NCBI RefSeq assembly: GCF_900088415.1
Contig: NZ_FLLQ01000002.1
Span: forward strand, 434,001 to 498,000
Length of the DNA stretch: 64,000 nucleotides
Reading direction: 5' to 3'
DNA from: Vibrio mediterranei
Lineage (GTDB): Bacteria > Pseudomonadota > Gammaproteobacteria > Enterobacterales > Vibrionaceae
How positions within the stretch are numbered: the stretch's first letter is position 1; each line of letters starts with the position of its first letter. Position numbers and translations under genes: made by a program. Of the stretch, positions 1 to 8,731 are shown one piece after another. Below the pieces are notes generated by a model. It saw nothing but the letters and a program-made list of their open reading frames with translations. It ran no database searches and was not told the DNA's origin.

Positions 1-1
1 C

Positions 2-1138
2 CAGCATTTCACGACTTCAGGAAAAGTGTTGCTGATGCTATTGATGCAAATTGGCGGCCTTGGGCAAATGACGCTTTCAGCGGTTTTACTCTACATGTTT
101 GGTGTTAGATTAAGTCTGAAACAGCAAGCCTTGGCTCAAGAGGCGCTTGGCCAAGATCGCCGTGTCAATATTAAAGGGTTAGTAAAGAAAATCATCATTT
201 TTGCCTTCATTGCGGAAGCTATTGGTGCGGCTGTCTTAGCAATGCGCTGGGTCCCCGAAATGGGCTGGTCACAAGGGGTGTTTTATTCGATTTTTCACGC
301 GATTTCCGCCTTTAATAACGCCGGCTTCGCTTTATTCTCAGACAGTATGATGAGTTTCGCGTCAGAACCAATCGTCCTGCTGGTTTTGTCTGGGTTATTC
401 ATCTTCGGTGGGTTGGGCTTTACCGTGGTCAGTGATCTTGCCATCAACGGTAAGAAAGGCTTTTCTCGACTGGGGCTACATACAAAAATCATGCTCACTG
501 CAACACCCATCTTGTTGTTGGGCGGCACACTCTTTTTCTTCTTACTGGAACGCACCAACCCAGACACTTTAGGGGCTTTACCTCTTGGTGGACAATGGCT
601 CTCCGCATTCTTCCAGTCGGCAAGTGCTCGTACTGCTGGCTTTAATAGCGTTGATATCGCTCAGTTTGGGCAACCTGCACTACTGATTATGATTATCTTA
701 ATGCTGATAGGTGCAGGCTCTACATCGACAGGTGGTGGTATTAAGGTATCGACATTCGCAGTTGCCTTCTATGCCACATGGGCATTCTTAAGGCAGAAAC
801 AATACGTGGAGATCTTTAATCGCACTGTTAGTTGGCAGACCGTCACTAAGTCGCTAGCAATCATAGTGGTGAGCGGCGCTATTTTGACTATCGCCATGTT
901 CTTACTTATGGTCACCCAACAGGCAAAATTTGAACAAGTGTTGTTTGAAACCATATCGGCATTTGCTACCGTCGGACTAACAGCAGGTTTAACTGCTCAG
1001 CTCAATACCGAAGGTAAGTGGATTATGATTGTCGTGATGATTATTGGTCGTGTTGGACCACTAACCTTAGCCTACATGCTAGCCAGACCAAAACCGACAT
1101 TACTAAAATACCCTGAAGACAACGTCCTGACAGGTTAA
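2..1138 (+). CDS. ktrB: KtrB/TrkH-type potassium uptake subunit, 5' end cut off by window
   Basis: Membrane-embedded ion-conducting subunit of a Ktr-type K+ (Na+-dependent) uptake system, normally partnered by the cytoplasmic NAD-binding KtrA. The frame is open back to base 2, so the apparent GTG at 26 is internal; about 378 residues of a protein of about 455 are present. Selectivity-filter segments are visible as NNAGFA, TAGFNS and TVGLTAG, and the Gly-rich intramembrane loop GAGSTSTGGGIK that gates KtrB lies between the last two. The multi-helix pattern fits the family. KtrA would be expected upstream, outside the window. A bidirectional terminator follows. Confidence 0.93.
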   Translation, partial: QHFTTSGKVLLMLLMQIGGLGQMTLSAVLLYMFGVRLSLKQQALAQEALGQDRRVNIKGLVKKIIIFAFIAEAIGAAVLAMRWVPEMGWSQGVFYSIFHAISAFNNAGFALFSDSMMSFASEPIVLLVLSGLFIFGGLGFTVVSDLAINGKKGFSRLGLHTKIMLTATPILLLGGTLFFFLLERTNPDTLGALPLGGQWLSAFFQSASARTAGFNSVDIAQFGQPALLIMIILMLIGAGSTSTGGGIKVSTFAVAFYATWAFLRQKQYVEIFNRTVSWQTVTKSLAIIVVSGAILTIAMFLLMVTQQAKFEQVLFETISAFATVGLTAGLTAQLNTEGKWIMIVVMIIGRVGPLTLAYMLARPKPTLLKYPEDNVLTG

Positions 1139-1150
1139 TAACGGTAAACT

Positions 1151-1184
1151 AAAACAGGCGCGGTCAATGGCTGCGCCTGTTTAT
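1151..1184. terminator. Bidirectional rho-independent terminator between ktrB and ybiB
   Basis: A 9-bp GC-rich stem (AACAGGCGC pairing with GCGCCTGTT) is flanked by A on one side and T on the other. It sits between two convergent genes and can serve both. Confidence 0.85.
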
Positions 1185-1187
1185 TAC

Positions 1188-2174
1188 TTAACAACTTGAG
1201 TGTGGAGTCTCGCAATAACCATTCCAGTATTGGTTTGCTTTCTCGGATGCTTGTTGCCAATCCCCTGAAATTGAAAACAGCGCTGCCGTCAATGTGGATA
1301 CAACGGTATTTGCCATCAACTGCATTTCTTCTTGCGGTGTCTGTAATGGACAGTGTTGTGGAAGCGCTAGCTCGGCCATACTTTCTTCAACGTACTCAGA
1401 ATGAATCGTATCGGATTCGACCCACCACACAGTTTGGCTTACTTTCGGATTGTATTCCGTTTCACCACCTTGTCCCTTGAACGATAGCATTCGTTGATAG
1501 TCATTGTTGTCTCTTCCATGTCGAGCGAGAAGATGTTCGACTTTGGCGTGCAGTTCTTGGAAACCCGGGTGAAAACTTCCTCGCATACCAAAAGGTGCAT
1601 TCGCTGGATTCAGGGCTCGAATAACGGTATTGATCGGTGTTCTTAAACCGTAGCGATGCTTCCAATCCAACATTTTCTTGGCGAGTGGACAAAAGTGGTT
1701 CAGCGGTAAATAGGCAATATTATCGCGGTCAAGAAGTTGCTGTGCATGCGCTAAATCCTCCGCTTTGGAAATATTCAGTGTACCCAAACAGTCTTTTGCA
1801 TGTAAGCGATCACTTTCTTTATCCAAGTCGCCATGCAACACCACCCGTACACCATGTTCCGCCAAAATGCTCGCAGCAATAAGATGCCAAGGTTTTCCCG
1901 ATGACTGCCCTACTCTTTTACCCGCATATAATGGCCAATCGAAATCAGCGCTAATATCTGGGTAATGAGGTTTCAAACCTTCCACGAAGCCCGCGATTTC
2001 CTCTGGGGTTTCGTCGCGGACGCGGATAAGCATCATCAACATAGCCATTTGATCATCACCGATCTGTCCATCGATAAACTCTTCCATCACTTGCTTAGCT
2101 TGTTCCTGAGTTAACGGACCACGTCCACGAGACCCACGGCCAACCGTGCGAATACACTCTTTAATAATCGACAA
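1188..2174 (-). CDS. ybiB: YbiB/TrpD2-family protein (glycosyltransferase-like, nucleic-acid binding)
   Basis: Homologue of E. coli YbiB, a member of the anthranilate phosphoribosyltransferase (TrpD) fold family that binds nucleic acid rather than making tryptophan. The 328-residue length fits (E. coli about 320). The N-terminal helical domain (about 1-75) has the TrpD-like GQIGDDQMAMLMMLIRV segment, followed by the alpha/beta domain. The start is TTG, preceded by AAGGAT at a good distance; no in-frame ATG fits better. It is a single gene convergent with ktrB. The biological role is poorly known; a link to DNA damage has been proposed for the E. coli protein. Confidence 0.85.
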   Translation of the reverse strand: MSIIKECIRTVGRGSRGRGPLTQEQAKQVMEEFIDGQIGDDQMAMLMMLIRVRDETPEEIAGFVEGLKPHYPDISADFDWPLYAGKRVGQSSGKPWHLIAASILAEHGVRVVLHGDLDKESDRLHAKDCLGTLNISKAEDLAHAQQLLDRDNIAYLPLNHFCPLAKKMLDWKHRYGLRTPINTVIRALNPANAPFGMRGSFHPGFQELHAKVEHLLARHGRDNNDYQRMLSFKGQGGETEYNPKVSQTVWWVESDTIHSEYVEESMAELALPQHCPLQTPQEEMQLMANTVVSTLTAALFSISGDWQQASEKANQYWNGYCETPHSSC

Positions 2175-2608
2175 ACTTAATCCTTTTTATATGTACTGAC
2201 TCACCCATTGTAATCCAAGAATTAGCCATCGCCACAACATATCCCTTACTCAATAGAAAAAAGGTGCGCCTCGAATGAATGAGAACGCACCGTCGCCAAC
2301 TGATTATTAGTGAGACACTTTATGTCACGCTTCTTATTTAGAAGTCTTCATGTCACTGCAAGAACATTGCCAGTTATTAAAGTCACTAAATATCAACAAT
2401 TTGTATCTATTTCTTTGTATTTACCACGTCTTACTGTGATCTATCATCATGCAGTTGCACCAATAGTGTGATTCTTAACTTTGTTGTTTCTCAAAACTGT
2501 TACAACGCTCTGATGGATTGTCAGTCGTCCACAACTACTATAAAGAGCGGGCCATAACAGCGATTTCAGCCCGAGGTGAAAGCTCTAAGCCAATGAAAGG
2601 ACTCGATA
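2175..2608. other. 434-bp intergenic region between divergent ybiB and the GH16 gene
   Basis: Non-coding in both directions as far as I can see. It contains a terminator-like hairpin pointing towards ybiB (2257-2291) and, next to the GH16 start, a short imperfect hairpin (AGAGC at 2544-2548 with GCTCT at 2582-2586; GGGC at 2549-2552 with GCCC at 2569-2572). Promoters for both flanking genes must lie here, but none is clear by eye. Confidence 0.6.
2257..2291 (-). terminator. Terminator-like hairpin on the minus strand upstream of ybiB
   Basis: Read on the minus strand, GGTGCG pairs with CGCACC (2291-2263, with an inner CTC/GAG pairing) and is followed by a run of six T. It lies upstream of ybiB, so it does not end an annotated gene. 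It could be an attenuator of ybiB or the end of an unannotated small RNA. Confidence 0.55.
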
Positions 2609-3379
2609 ATGAAAACAACGACTACAACACTTGCCATGGTGTGTCTTGCCACTTCTGCCGAGGCTGGGAAAGCATTTGACGACCCGCTGATCTCATTAGA
2701 CACCAATCGTTGGTTTATCGCCGACGGGTGGGAGAACGGTTATCCGTTTTTAAATCGATGGCAGCACGACCACGCAGAATTTAGTCCACAGGGGTTGGCA
2801 CTCAACTTATCCAATATCATCGACAATCATGGCTATCCAGATATCGTATCAGGAGAGATACGCACTCAAGGCTTTTATGGGAACGGCTGTTTTGAGGTAG
2901 AGATGAAGCCTGTCAAAGCAGAAGGTGTCGTCAGCGCGTTCTTCCTGTTTGCAGGTCCCTACGATCAGTCTGAAGGTGGCAATGGAACCCATAACGAAAT
3001 TGACATTGAATTTATTGGCCTGAACACCAACTTGGTACAGTTTAATTTTTGGAGTAACGACGATAGCTACGAGCAGCGTAATGAATATATTCACTACCTA
3101 GATTTTGACGCCGCAGATGAGTTTCATAAGTACGCCATAGAATGGAATAAAAACACCATAAAATGGTACATCGACGATGAACTGGTATACAAAGTGCGCA
3201 ATACTAAAACACAACCTATTCCTAGCCAAACCGACACGAAACTAAGAGCGATGATGAATATCTGGGCCACCGCGCCAGAGTTCTCAAACTGGGCTGGGTT
3301 GTATGATCAAAGTACTGGCGCTCACCATTCGGCCCACTATCGAAATTTCCGTTTCACACGTTCGAAATGCAATAACTAG
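2609..3379 (+). CDS. Secreted glycoside hydrolase family 16 beta-glucanase (licheninase-like)
   Basis: Predicted exported endo-beta-glucanase of the GH16 lichenase type, acting on beta-1,3(1,4)-glucans. The first 19 or so residues are a signal peptide ending near SAEA. The catalytic signature EIDIEF (near residue 133) contains the two GH16 catalytic glutamates and the middle aspartate. The following VQFNFW, IKWYIDDEL and MMNIWA segments closely parallel Bacillus lichenases. Length 256 fits. The ATG has AAGGA 9 bases upstream. It stands alone between ybiB and a HAD phosphatase. Exact substrate (laminarin, mixed-linkage glucan or another) cannot be fixed from sequence. Confidence 0.88.
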   Translation: MKTTTTTLAMVCLATSAEAGKAFDDPLISLDTNRWFIADGWENGYPFLNRWQHDHAEFSPQGLALNLSNIIDNHGYPDIVSGEIRTQGFYGNGCFEVEMKPVKAEGVVSAFFLFAGPYDQSEGGNGTHNEIDIEFIGLNTNLVQFNFWSNDDSYEQRNEYIHYLDFDAADEFHKYAIEWNKNTIKWYIDDELVYKVRNTKTQPIPSQTDTKLRAMMNIWATAPEFSNWAGLYDQSTGAHHSAHYRNFRFTRSKCNN

Positions 3380-3548
3380 CTATCTCTTAAGGTGATTTTG
3401 AGTGTGATAAGAACCCATTCACCCAACAACTAAACCGTCTGTCGTCAACGTGACTAAGTCATTAACTAAGATTCCAGTTATTTACTTCACCATCGCGTCG
3501 ATTTACGTATACTGCACACGTCTCTTACCATTTGAACAGCGATAATAT

Positions 3549-4352
3549 ATGCACAGTACAATCAAGTTTATAGCAACGGACATGGATGGCACACTGCTAG
3601 ACCCAAACGGTCAACTGACTCCAGATTTTTTCCCTCTCTACGAGCGTATTAAAGAGCAAGGTATTCACTTTGCACCAGCTTCCGGCCGTCAGTACTACAG
3701 CCTTAAAGACATGTTTTCTTCTATTCAAGATGAGCTGATTTTTATCGCCGAAAATGGCACGCTGGTCATGCAAAACGATGAGGAGCTTTACAGCTGCACA
3801 TTAGATACGGCGGCCGTAAAAGAGATCATCAAAACAGCCCGATCTATAGATAGCACTTATATGGTTCTATGCGGTAAGCACTCAGCCTATATTGAAACTC
3901 AGGATCCTAGAGCGCTTGAGGAAATCCGTAAATACTATCATCGATGCGAATATGTCGAAGACCTACTCTCTGTCGAAGACGATTTTATCAAGGTCGCTAT
4001 CTGCAACTTTGACGGCGCTGAGCAACATGTCTTCCCAACCATCAATGATCATTTTGGCAATGAATATCAAGTGGTGGTAAGCGCAAAAATATGGTTGGAT
4101 GTCATGAATAAAGAAGCCTCAAAAGGGGCTGCTATTCGTTTCTTGCAACAGCATTTAGGGTTTAAGTTTGAGGAAACGATGAGCTTCGGTGACTACTTCA
4201 ATGACGTTGAAATGTTAAAAGAGAGCTACCACTCTTACGCTATGGACAATGCACATCCTGAGATAAAGAAACTGAGTCGCTTTATTGCTCCAAGCAACAA
4301 TAAAGCAGGTGTATTGAAAGTGGTAGACAAGTACTTAGCCACCATAGAGTGA
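3549..4352 (+). CDS. Cof-type HAD-IIB family phosphatase
   Basis: Cytoplasmic sugar-phosphate-type phosphatase of the haloacid dehalogenase superfamily, subfamily IIB (Cof/YidA/YbjI group). Motif I is DMDGTLLD (residues 11-18, nucleophile the first Asp), motif II lies in PASGR, and motif IV is GDYFNDVEML with its Asp pair. Between them sits the large alpha/beta cap typical of IIB. The 267-residue length is standard. The physiological substrate cannot be told from sequence; E. coli relatives hydrolyse a range of sugar phosphates and flavin mononucleotide. The next genes are convergent. Confidence 0.9.
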   Translation: MHSTIKFIATDMDGTLLDPNGQLTPDFFPLYERIKEQGIHFAPASGRQYYSLKDMFSSIQDELIFIAENGTLVMQNDEELYSCTLDTAAVKEIIKTARSIDSTYMVLCGKHSAYIETQDPRALEEIRKYYHRCEYVEDLLSVEDDFIKVAICNFDGAEQHVFPTINDHFGNEYQVVVSAKIWLDVMNKEASKGAAIRFLQQHLGFKFEETMSFGDYFNDVEMLKESYHSYAMDNAHPEIKKLSRFIAPSNNKAGVLKVVDKYLATIE

Positions 4353-4355
4353 TAC

Positions 4356-4386
4356 AAAAAGAGCATATCATCGACATGCTCTTTTG
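4356..4386. terminator. Bidirectional terminator between HAD gene and moaE
   Basis: AAAAGAGCAT (4357-4366) pairs perfectly with ATGCTCTTTT (4376-4385) between two convergent genes. Confidence 0.85.
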
Positions 4387-4393
4387 ATTTAGA

Positions 4394-4852
4394 TTATTTT
4401 TCTTGCCAGCGTGCCGCCGCTTCAGCGTCGGAGTCTCGTGACTCAACCCAACGCGTCGACTCTGTGGTTCGCTCTTTCTTCCAAAACGGAGCTTTGGTTT
4501 TAAGGTAATCCATTATGAATTCGCAAGCTTCAAACGCAGATCCACGATGAGCACTAGATACTCCAACGAATACGATTTGGTCACCGGCATCCATATCACC
4601 CACGCGATGAATTACACGAATACCATTTAACATCCAACGCTCTTCTGCTTCATCACAGATCTTTTCCAACGAACGTTCTGTCATTCCCGGATAGTGTTCT
4701 AGTGATAAACCGGTAACATTGTCGCCTAAGTTCATATCGCGAACTTTGCCGGTAAACGTGACAATTGCACCCGACGCTGTACCTTCAGCTAACGCATCGT
4801 ATTCAGCGCCCACTGAAAAGTCTTCGTGTTGAACGGATACTCTTAAGGTCAT
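4394..4852 (-). CDS. moaE: Molybdopterin synthase catalytic subunit MoaE
   Basis: Large subunit of molybdopterin synthase, which transfers sulfur from the MoaD C-terminus to cyclic pyranopterin monophosphate. The family segments FTGKVRD, HRVGDM, SSAHR and KTKAPFWKKE (with the catalytic lysine) are all present; 152 residues is normal. GGAGGT lies just before the ATG, one base after the moaD stop, so translation is probably coupled. Last gene of the moaABCDE operon. Confidence 0.96.
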   Translation of the reverse strand: MTLRVSVQHEDFSVGAEYDALAEGTASGAIVTFTGKVRDMNLGDNVTGLSLEHYPGMTERSLEKICDEAEERWMLNGIRVIHRVGDMDAGDQIVFVGVSSAHRGSAFEACEFIMDYLKTKAPFWKKERTTESTRWVESRDSDAEAAARWQEK

Positions 4853-4853
4853 G

Positions 4854-5099
4854 TTAACCTCCCGTTACCGGTGGAAAGAAAGCCACTTCATCGCCGTCTT
4901 GAACTTTCTCATCCAGAGCAACAATATTTTGATTAAGAGCAGCAAGCAACTTACCACTTTCAAGAGCTAGTTCCCACTTACCTTGCTGAGCGGCAAGATG
5001 GGCTCGAATATCTTCGATTGTGGCAAACTCAGCAGCAAGCTCCACACTGTCTTGACCAATCAGCTCACGAGTTTGTGCAAAGAAAAGTACTTTAATCAT
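4854..5099 (-). CDS. moaD: Molybdopterin synthase sulfur-carrier subunit MoaD
   Basis: Ubiquitin-like sulfur carrier of 81 residues. Its C-terminus is PPVTGG, and the terminal Gly-Gly is the residue pair that becomes the thiocarboxylate. The ATG overlaps the moaC stop codon by four bases (ATGA), which suggests translational coupling within the moa operon. It acts as a heterotetramer with MoaE. Confidence 0.96.
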   Translation of the reverse strand: MIKVLFFAQTRELIGQDSVELAAEFATIEDIRAHLAAQQGKWELALESGKLLAALNQNIVALDEKVQDGDEVAFFPPVTGG

Positions 5100-5575
5100 G
5101 ATTCCACCTTGAAGTGTCCTGATTTTCCACCCGTTTTTTCGAGTAGACGAACGTTTTCAATAACCATGTCTTTTTGTACCGCTTTACACATATCGTAAAT
5201 AGTCAAAGCCGCCACAGACGCAGCTGTTAACGCTTCCATTTCTACGCCAGTTTTACCTGCTAGCTTACAAACAGACTCGATACGTACTTTGTTTTCCGCT
5301 TCGATAGCTTCCAGCTGTACTTCCACTTTAGACAGTAACAACGGATGGCACAAAGGAATAAGATCCCATGTTTTCTTAGCCGCTTGAATACCTGCGATAC
5401 GTGCAGTAGCAAACACATCACCTTTGTGATGGTTGCCTGAAGTAATCATCTGCAGAGTTTCTGGTGCCATGTGAACAAAAGCTTCGGCCCTTGCTTCACG
5501 CACCGTCTCGGCTTTAGCCGACACATCGACCATGTTTGCTTCGCCAGAGGCGTTGATATGGGTAAATTCGGACAT
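5096..5575 (-). CDS. moaC: Cyclic pyranopterin monophosphate synthase MoaC
   Basis: Second enzyme of molybdenum cofactor synthesis; it turns the MoaA product 3',8-cH2GTP into cyclic pyranopterin monophosphate. The typical segments [16 protein letters not shown] (start), LIPLCHPL and [11 protein letters not shown] are present, and the length of 159 matches E. coli (161). Co-directional with moaB and overlapping moaD. Confidence 0.97.
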   Translation of the reverse strand: MSEFTHINASGEANMVDVSAKAETVREARAEAFVHMAPETLQMITSGNHHKGDVFATARIAGIQAAKKTWDLIPLCHPLLLSKVEVQLEAIEAENKVRIESVCKLAGKTGVEMEALTAASVAALTIYDMCKAVQKDMVIENVRLLEKTGGKSGHFKVES

Positions 5576-5591
5576 GACTTTCCCTAGATGA

Positions 5592-6104
5592 TTACTTACT
5601 TAGATGAGGCATGAAGTTACATGGGCGGTGGCTAGCATCAAGTTGCTGCTTGATGATCTTTGTCCAACCTGTGCGACATGCTCCAGTCGAGCCTGGCATC
5701 GCAAAGATAACCGTGTGGTTTGCAAAACCTGCGATTGCACGAGATTGGATAGTTGATGTGCCAATTTCCTCGTAAGAAACTGCACGGAATAGCTCACCAA
5801 AGCCTTCCACTTGTTTGTCGAATAGTGGAACGAGTGCTTCAGGCGTGCTGTCACGAGAAGTAAACCCCGTACCGCCAGTGATCATTACCGCTTGCACACT
5901 CTCATCAGCGATCCATTTCGACACCACTGCGCGAATTTGATAGATATCGTCAATAACGATTTGCTTATCCGCCAGTGTGTGGCCTGCTTCTTGTAGATTC
6001 TCGACTAAAAAGCGACCTGACGTGTCATTTTCTTCGGTACGTGTATCCGATACGGTTAGCACTGCGATATTTGCAGGCACGAACTTGCTTTCTGCGTGAC
6101 CCAT
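5592..6104 (-). CDS. moaB: MoaB/Mog-family molybdopterin adenylyltransferase-like protein
   Basis: Member of the MoaB/MogA family that binds molybdopterin and, in MogA, adenylylates it. The family motif [16 protein letters not shown] and the later [10 protein letters not shown] segment are present; length 170 matches E. coli MoaB. In enterobacteria MoaB is dispensable and its exact role unsettled, so the adenylyltransferase label is family-level. It sits between moaA and moaC, as in E. coli. Confidence 0.94.
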   Translation of the reverse strand: MGHAESKFVPANIAVLTVSDTRTEENDTSGRFLVENLQEAGHTLADKQIVIDDIYQIRAVVSKWIADESVQAVMITGGTGFTSRDSTPEALVPLFDKQVEGFGELFRAVSYEEIGTSTIQSRAIAGFANHTVIFAMPGSTGACRTGWTKIIKQQLDASHRPCNFMPHLSK

Positions 6105-6148
6105 GATTATTCACCCTATAAAATTTTTACGTATTTTTTCGCGGTCTA

Positions 6149-7138
6149 TTAGCCGCCGATAGATGCCAAATGCGGCGTCATCCCTGAATTACCGTCATGC
6201 AGGAAATGACTGACTGATTTGGTCTGTAATTGTGCTTGAATTCGTTCGATCAGAGCGCTCTCTTGAGCGTCTTCTTGAAGTAAGTCGCGTAGCTCTACAC
6301 CATGGTCACCAAATAGACAGAGGTGCAGTTTGCCCATTGCCGACACACGTAGACGATTACAACTTTCACAGAAGTTTTTCTCGTATGGCATGATAAGGCC
6401 GATCTCACCTTGGTAGTCCGCATGAACAAAAACTTGAGCTGGGCCATCATTTTGACTTCGAGCTTTCAAGATCCAACCGTTGGCAATCAGTTGATTACGA
6501 ATGTCAGTGCCGGAGACATGATGCTTGTTAAATAGCTCGTCCATTTCACCAGTTTGCATCAACTCGATGAAACGCAATTGAATCGGACGATCTTTGATCC
6601 AGTTAAGGAAGGCAGGAAGCTCTTTGGCATTGAGATCTTTCATCAATACCACGTTGACTTTGACCTGCTCATAGCCGACTTCAAACGCTCGGTCGATGCC
6701 AGACATCACTTCAGTAAATTTGTTTTCACCGGTGATCTGGTGGAACATTCTTGGATCGAGACTATCTACACTTACATTGATATTGGTAAGGCCAGCTTGA
6801 CGCCATGTATCAACTTGTTTAGCCATTCGATAACCATTGGTCGTCGTTGCTACCTTCGTAATACCCGGTGTATTCGCTACCGTTTCAATGATCTGAGGGA
6901 AATCTTTGCGCAAGCTCGGCTCACCACCAGTGATTCGTACTTTGGAAGTACCACAATCTGCAAACGCGGTAACCACGCGTTTGATTTCTGGAAGCGTCAA
7001 AAAGGCTGGTCTTTTGTGACCAGGCGGTTTGTAGCCATCAGGGAGGCAATATGTACACTTGAAGTTACAGACATCTGTAACCGAAAGACGCAAGTAATAG
7101 AACTTGCGATTAAATTTATCTTCGAATTGTTGCGCCAC
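6149..7138 (-). CDS. moaA: GTP 3',8-cyclase MoaA (radical SAM)
   Basis: First enzyme of molybdenum cofactor synthesis: a radical-SAM protein with two 4Fe-4S clusters that converts GTP to 3',8-cH2GTP. The N-terminal cluster is C24-x3-C28-x2-C31 (CNFKCTYC); the C-terminal one is in CESCNRLRV and LCLFG; the protein ends in the required Gly-Gly. I place the start at GTG 7138: this gives 329 residues, the E. coli length, with VAQQF aligning to the E. coli N-terminus and the GAAAGGTG ribosome site just upstream. The longer TTG-started frame (7168) would translate the riboswitch itself. Confidence 0.96.
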   Translation of the reverse strand: MAQQFEDKFNRKFYYLRLSVTDVCNFKCTYCLPDGYKPPGHKRPAFLTLPEIKRVVTAFADCGTSKVRITGGEPSLRKDFPQIIETVANTPGITKVATTTNGYRMAKQVDTWRQAGLTNINVSVDSLDPRMFHQITGENKFTEVMSGIDRAFEVGYEQVKVNVVLMKDLNAKELPAFLNWIKDRPIQLRFIELMQTGEMDELFNKHHVSGTDIRNQLIANGWILKARSQNDGPAQVFVHADYQGEIGLIMPYEKNFCESCNRLRVSAMGKLHLCLFGDHGVELRDLLQEDAQESALIERIQAQLQTKSVSHFLHDGNSGMTPHLASIGG

Positions 7139-7262
7139 GGAACACCTTTCCAAACACGGGAGGCACAATCATTTCCAATTATGCCCTTGTGACAAATTGT
7201 CACTGGCTCTAGAAGCTTATCTTTGGTTCGACTTAGCGCGTAGAGCTCGGAGTTATGGCAGT
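7139..7262 (-). ncRNA. Moco (molybdenum cofactor) riboswitch in the moaA leader
   Basis: The leader just before moaA resembles the E. coli moaA Moco RNA. On the minus strand an 8-bp hairpin (GGCATAAT with ATTGTGCC, loop containing GGAAATG) is followed by CTCCCGTGTTTGGAAAGGTG, almost the same 3' element as in E. coli, which contains the ribosome binding site. Upstream are a GTGACAATTTGTCAC hairpin and a closing GCTCTA/TAGAGC pairing. Expected function, from the family: Moco binding represses moaABCDE translation when cofactor is plentiful. The upstream edge is approximate. Confidence 0.85.
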
Positions 7263-7435
7263 TACCGCATAATGAGTCGGTAACAGCTTTTGAGTAAAAT
7301 ACTCAATAACGGTATGGTTTTCCAGCCTTCATGTCAAAAAACCTTACATATTCGTCATTTTTATTATAGTTGAGTATCTCAAATGAACAATTTAACCTAT
7401 GTTACAAAGTTCAGATAACTCAAAAGAAGTATAAG

Positions 7436-8320
7436 ATGAGCATATATTCATCAAAGAAAGTCGTGGCCATTGGTGGTGGTCATGGGCTAGGTCGTATGTT
7501 GGCGGCTTTGAAGGAATTTGGCGGGAATGCTACAGGTATCGTAGCTACTACAGATAATGGTGGATCTACTGGGCGCATCCGAGAATGTCAAGGCGGCATC
7601 GCTTGGGGTGATACTCGTAACTGTATTAATCAGCTTATTACCGACCCGTCTATTGGCTCCATGATGTTTGAGTACCGCTTTAAAGGTTCCGGCGATCTCA
7701 ACGGTCACAACCTTGGCAACTTAATGCTCACTGCGCTAGATAACTTGTCCGTTCGTCCACTTGAAGCCATACATTTAATCCGCAAGCTTCTCGCGGTTGA
7801 TGTCAATATCATTCCAATGTCAGAGCATCCATCTGACCTAACAGCACTTTCAGTCGATGGTAAGTGGGTGACTGGTGAGACATCCGTTGATGAGATGGAA
7901 CAAGATTTACAAAGATTGGATCTCGACCCCGTCGTGCCCGCCACCAAAGAGGCGGTAGAGGCGATTACTCAAGCCGATTGTATTATTCTCGGACCGGGCA
8001 GTTTCTTAACCAGTATTATGCCACCGCTGCTTCTCGCTGATTTGAGCCAAGCTATCTGCCAGAATCAAACTGCTAAAGTCGTATTTGTCGAAAACTTATC
8101 ACCCGAATATGGCCCAGCCGGCCGCATGACATTAGAGCAGAAGCTGGTGTGGTGTGAACGTGCACTTCAAGGCAGAAAACTGGACGTTGTTTTAGGTGAA
8201 GAAGCACACTCTGATATTTGCAGTCAATGGAACTGCGTTACCCTTCCTCTGGCATCGCCAAATAGAGATTGGCGTCATGACCGAGTAAAACTAAAGCATG
8301 CTATCGAGTCACTGCTTTAA
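7436..8320 (+). CDS. yvcK: YvcK/CofD-like protein
   Basis: Homologue of E. coli YbhK and B. subtilis YvcK (GlmR), CofD-like fold proteins. YvcK binds UDP-GlcNAc and affects cell-wall precursor supply and growth on gluconeogenic carbon; whether that holds in Vibrio is unknown. The nucleotide-binding start VVAIGGGHGLG, the TDNGGSTGRIR segment and the ILGPGSFLTSI motif are all visible. I chose the ATG at 7436 (AGAAG upstream, 294 residues) over a longer TTG-started frame at 7370, whose extra N-terminus is unlike the family. It is divergent from moaA and convergent with luxU. Confidence 0.9.
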   Translation: MSIYSSKKVVAIGGGHGLGRMLAALKEFGGNATGIVATTDNGGSTGRIRECQGGIAWGDTRNCINQLITDPSIGSMMFEYRFKGSGDLNGHNLGNLMLTALDNLSVRPLEAIHLIRKLLAVDVNIIPMSEHPSDLTALSVDGKWVTGETSVDEMEQDLQRLDLDPVVPATKEAVEAITQADCIILGPGSFLTSIMPPLLLADLSQAICQNQTAKVVFVENLSPEYGPAGRMTLEQKLVWCERALQGRKLDVVLGEEAHSDICSQWNCVTLPLASPNRDWRHDRVKLKHAIESLL

Positions 8321-8334
8321 TAATTGATGCAAAA

Positions 8335-8367
8335 GAAACGGGGGCGCCAAATGGTGCCCCCGTTTTG
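8335..8367. terminator. Bidirectional terminator between yvcK and luxU
   Basis: A strong stem (AAACGGGGGC at 8336-8345 with GCCCCCGTTTT at 8356-8366) lies between the convergent genes. Confidence 0.92.
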
Positions 8368-8383
8368 CAACTCGGTGATGACA

Positions 8384-8731
8384 TTATTTAATCGACTCTA
8401 AGAATTCTATATAGCAAGAGTGTGTTTCCGAAAGATTCGCCAGCATACTGTCGACCTGGGCTTGATCTTCTCGTAATTTGCCACCTTTCACTTGAGCGTC
8501 GATATCAATAGCAAACTCACACAGTGACTCAGCTCCGAAGCTAGCTGCACTGCTCTTAAGCGCATGGCAGATTTCCTTCATGTGCGACATTTTTTCGGTT
8601 AAGTCACCTTCACTTAACTGCGCCTGATAAGTCACCAACTCTCCGGTGAAAATCCCTAGAAGAATAGGAATGTTATCTTGACCAATCTCGCGAGTGAGCT
8701 GCTCTACTTTTTCTCGATTCATAAACTTCAT
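8384..8731 (-). CDS. luxU: Quorum-sensing phosphorelay protein LuxU (Hpt)
   Basis: Single-domain histidine phosphotransfer protein that carries phosphate between the quorum-sensing hybrid kinases (LuxN/LuxPQ/CqsS type) and LuxO. The phospho-accepting histidine is His56 in [14 protein letters not shown] use the ATG at 8731, which overlaps the luxO stop as ATGA and gives 115 residues (V. harveyi LuxU is 114); a longer frame from 8755 would begin inside luxO. The sequence diverges clearly from V. harveyi LuxU outside the histidine motif. Confidence 0.93.
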   Translation of the reverse strand: MKFMNREKVEQLTREIGQDNIPILLGIFTGELVTYQAQLSEGDLTEKMSHMKEICHALKSSAASFGAESLCEFAIDIDAQVKGGKLREDQAQVDSMLANLSETHSCYIEFLESIK

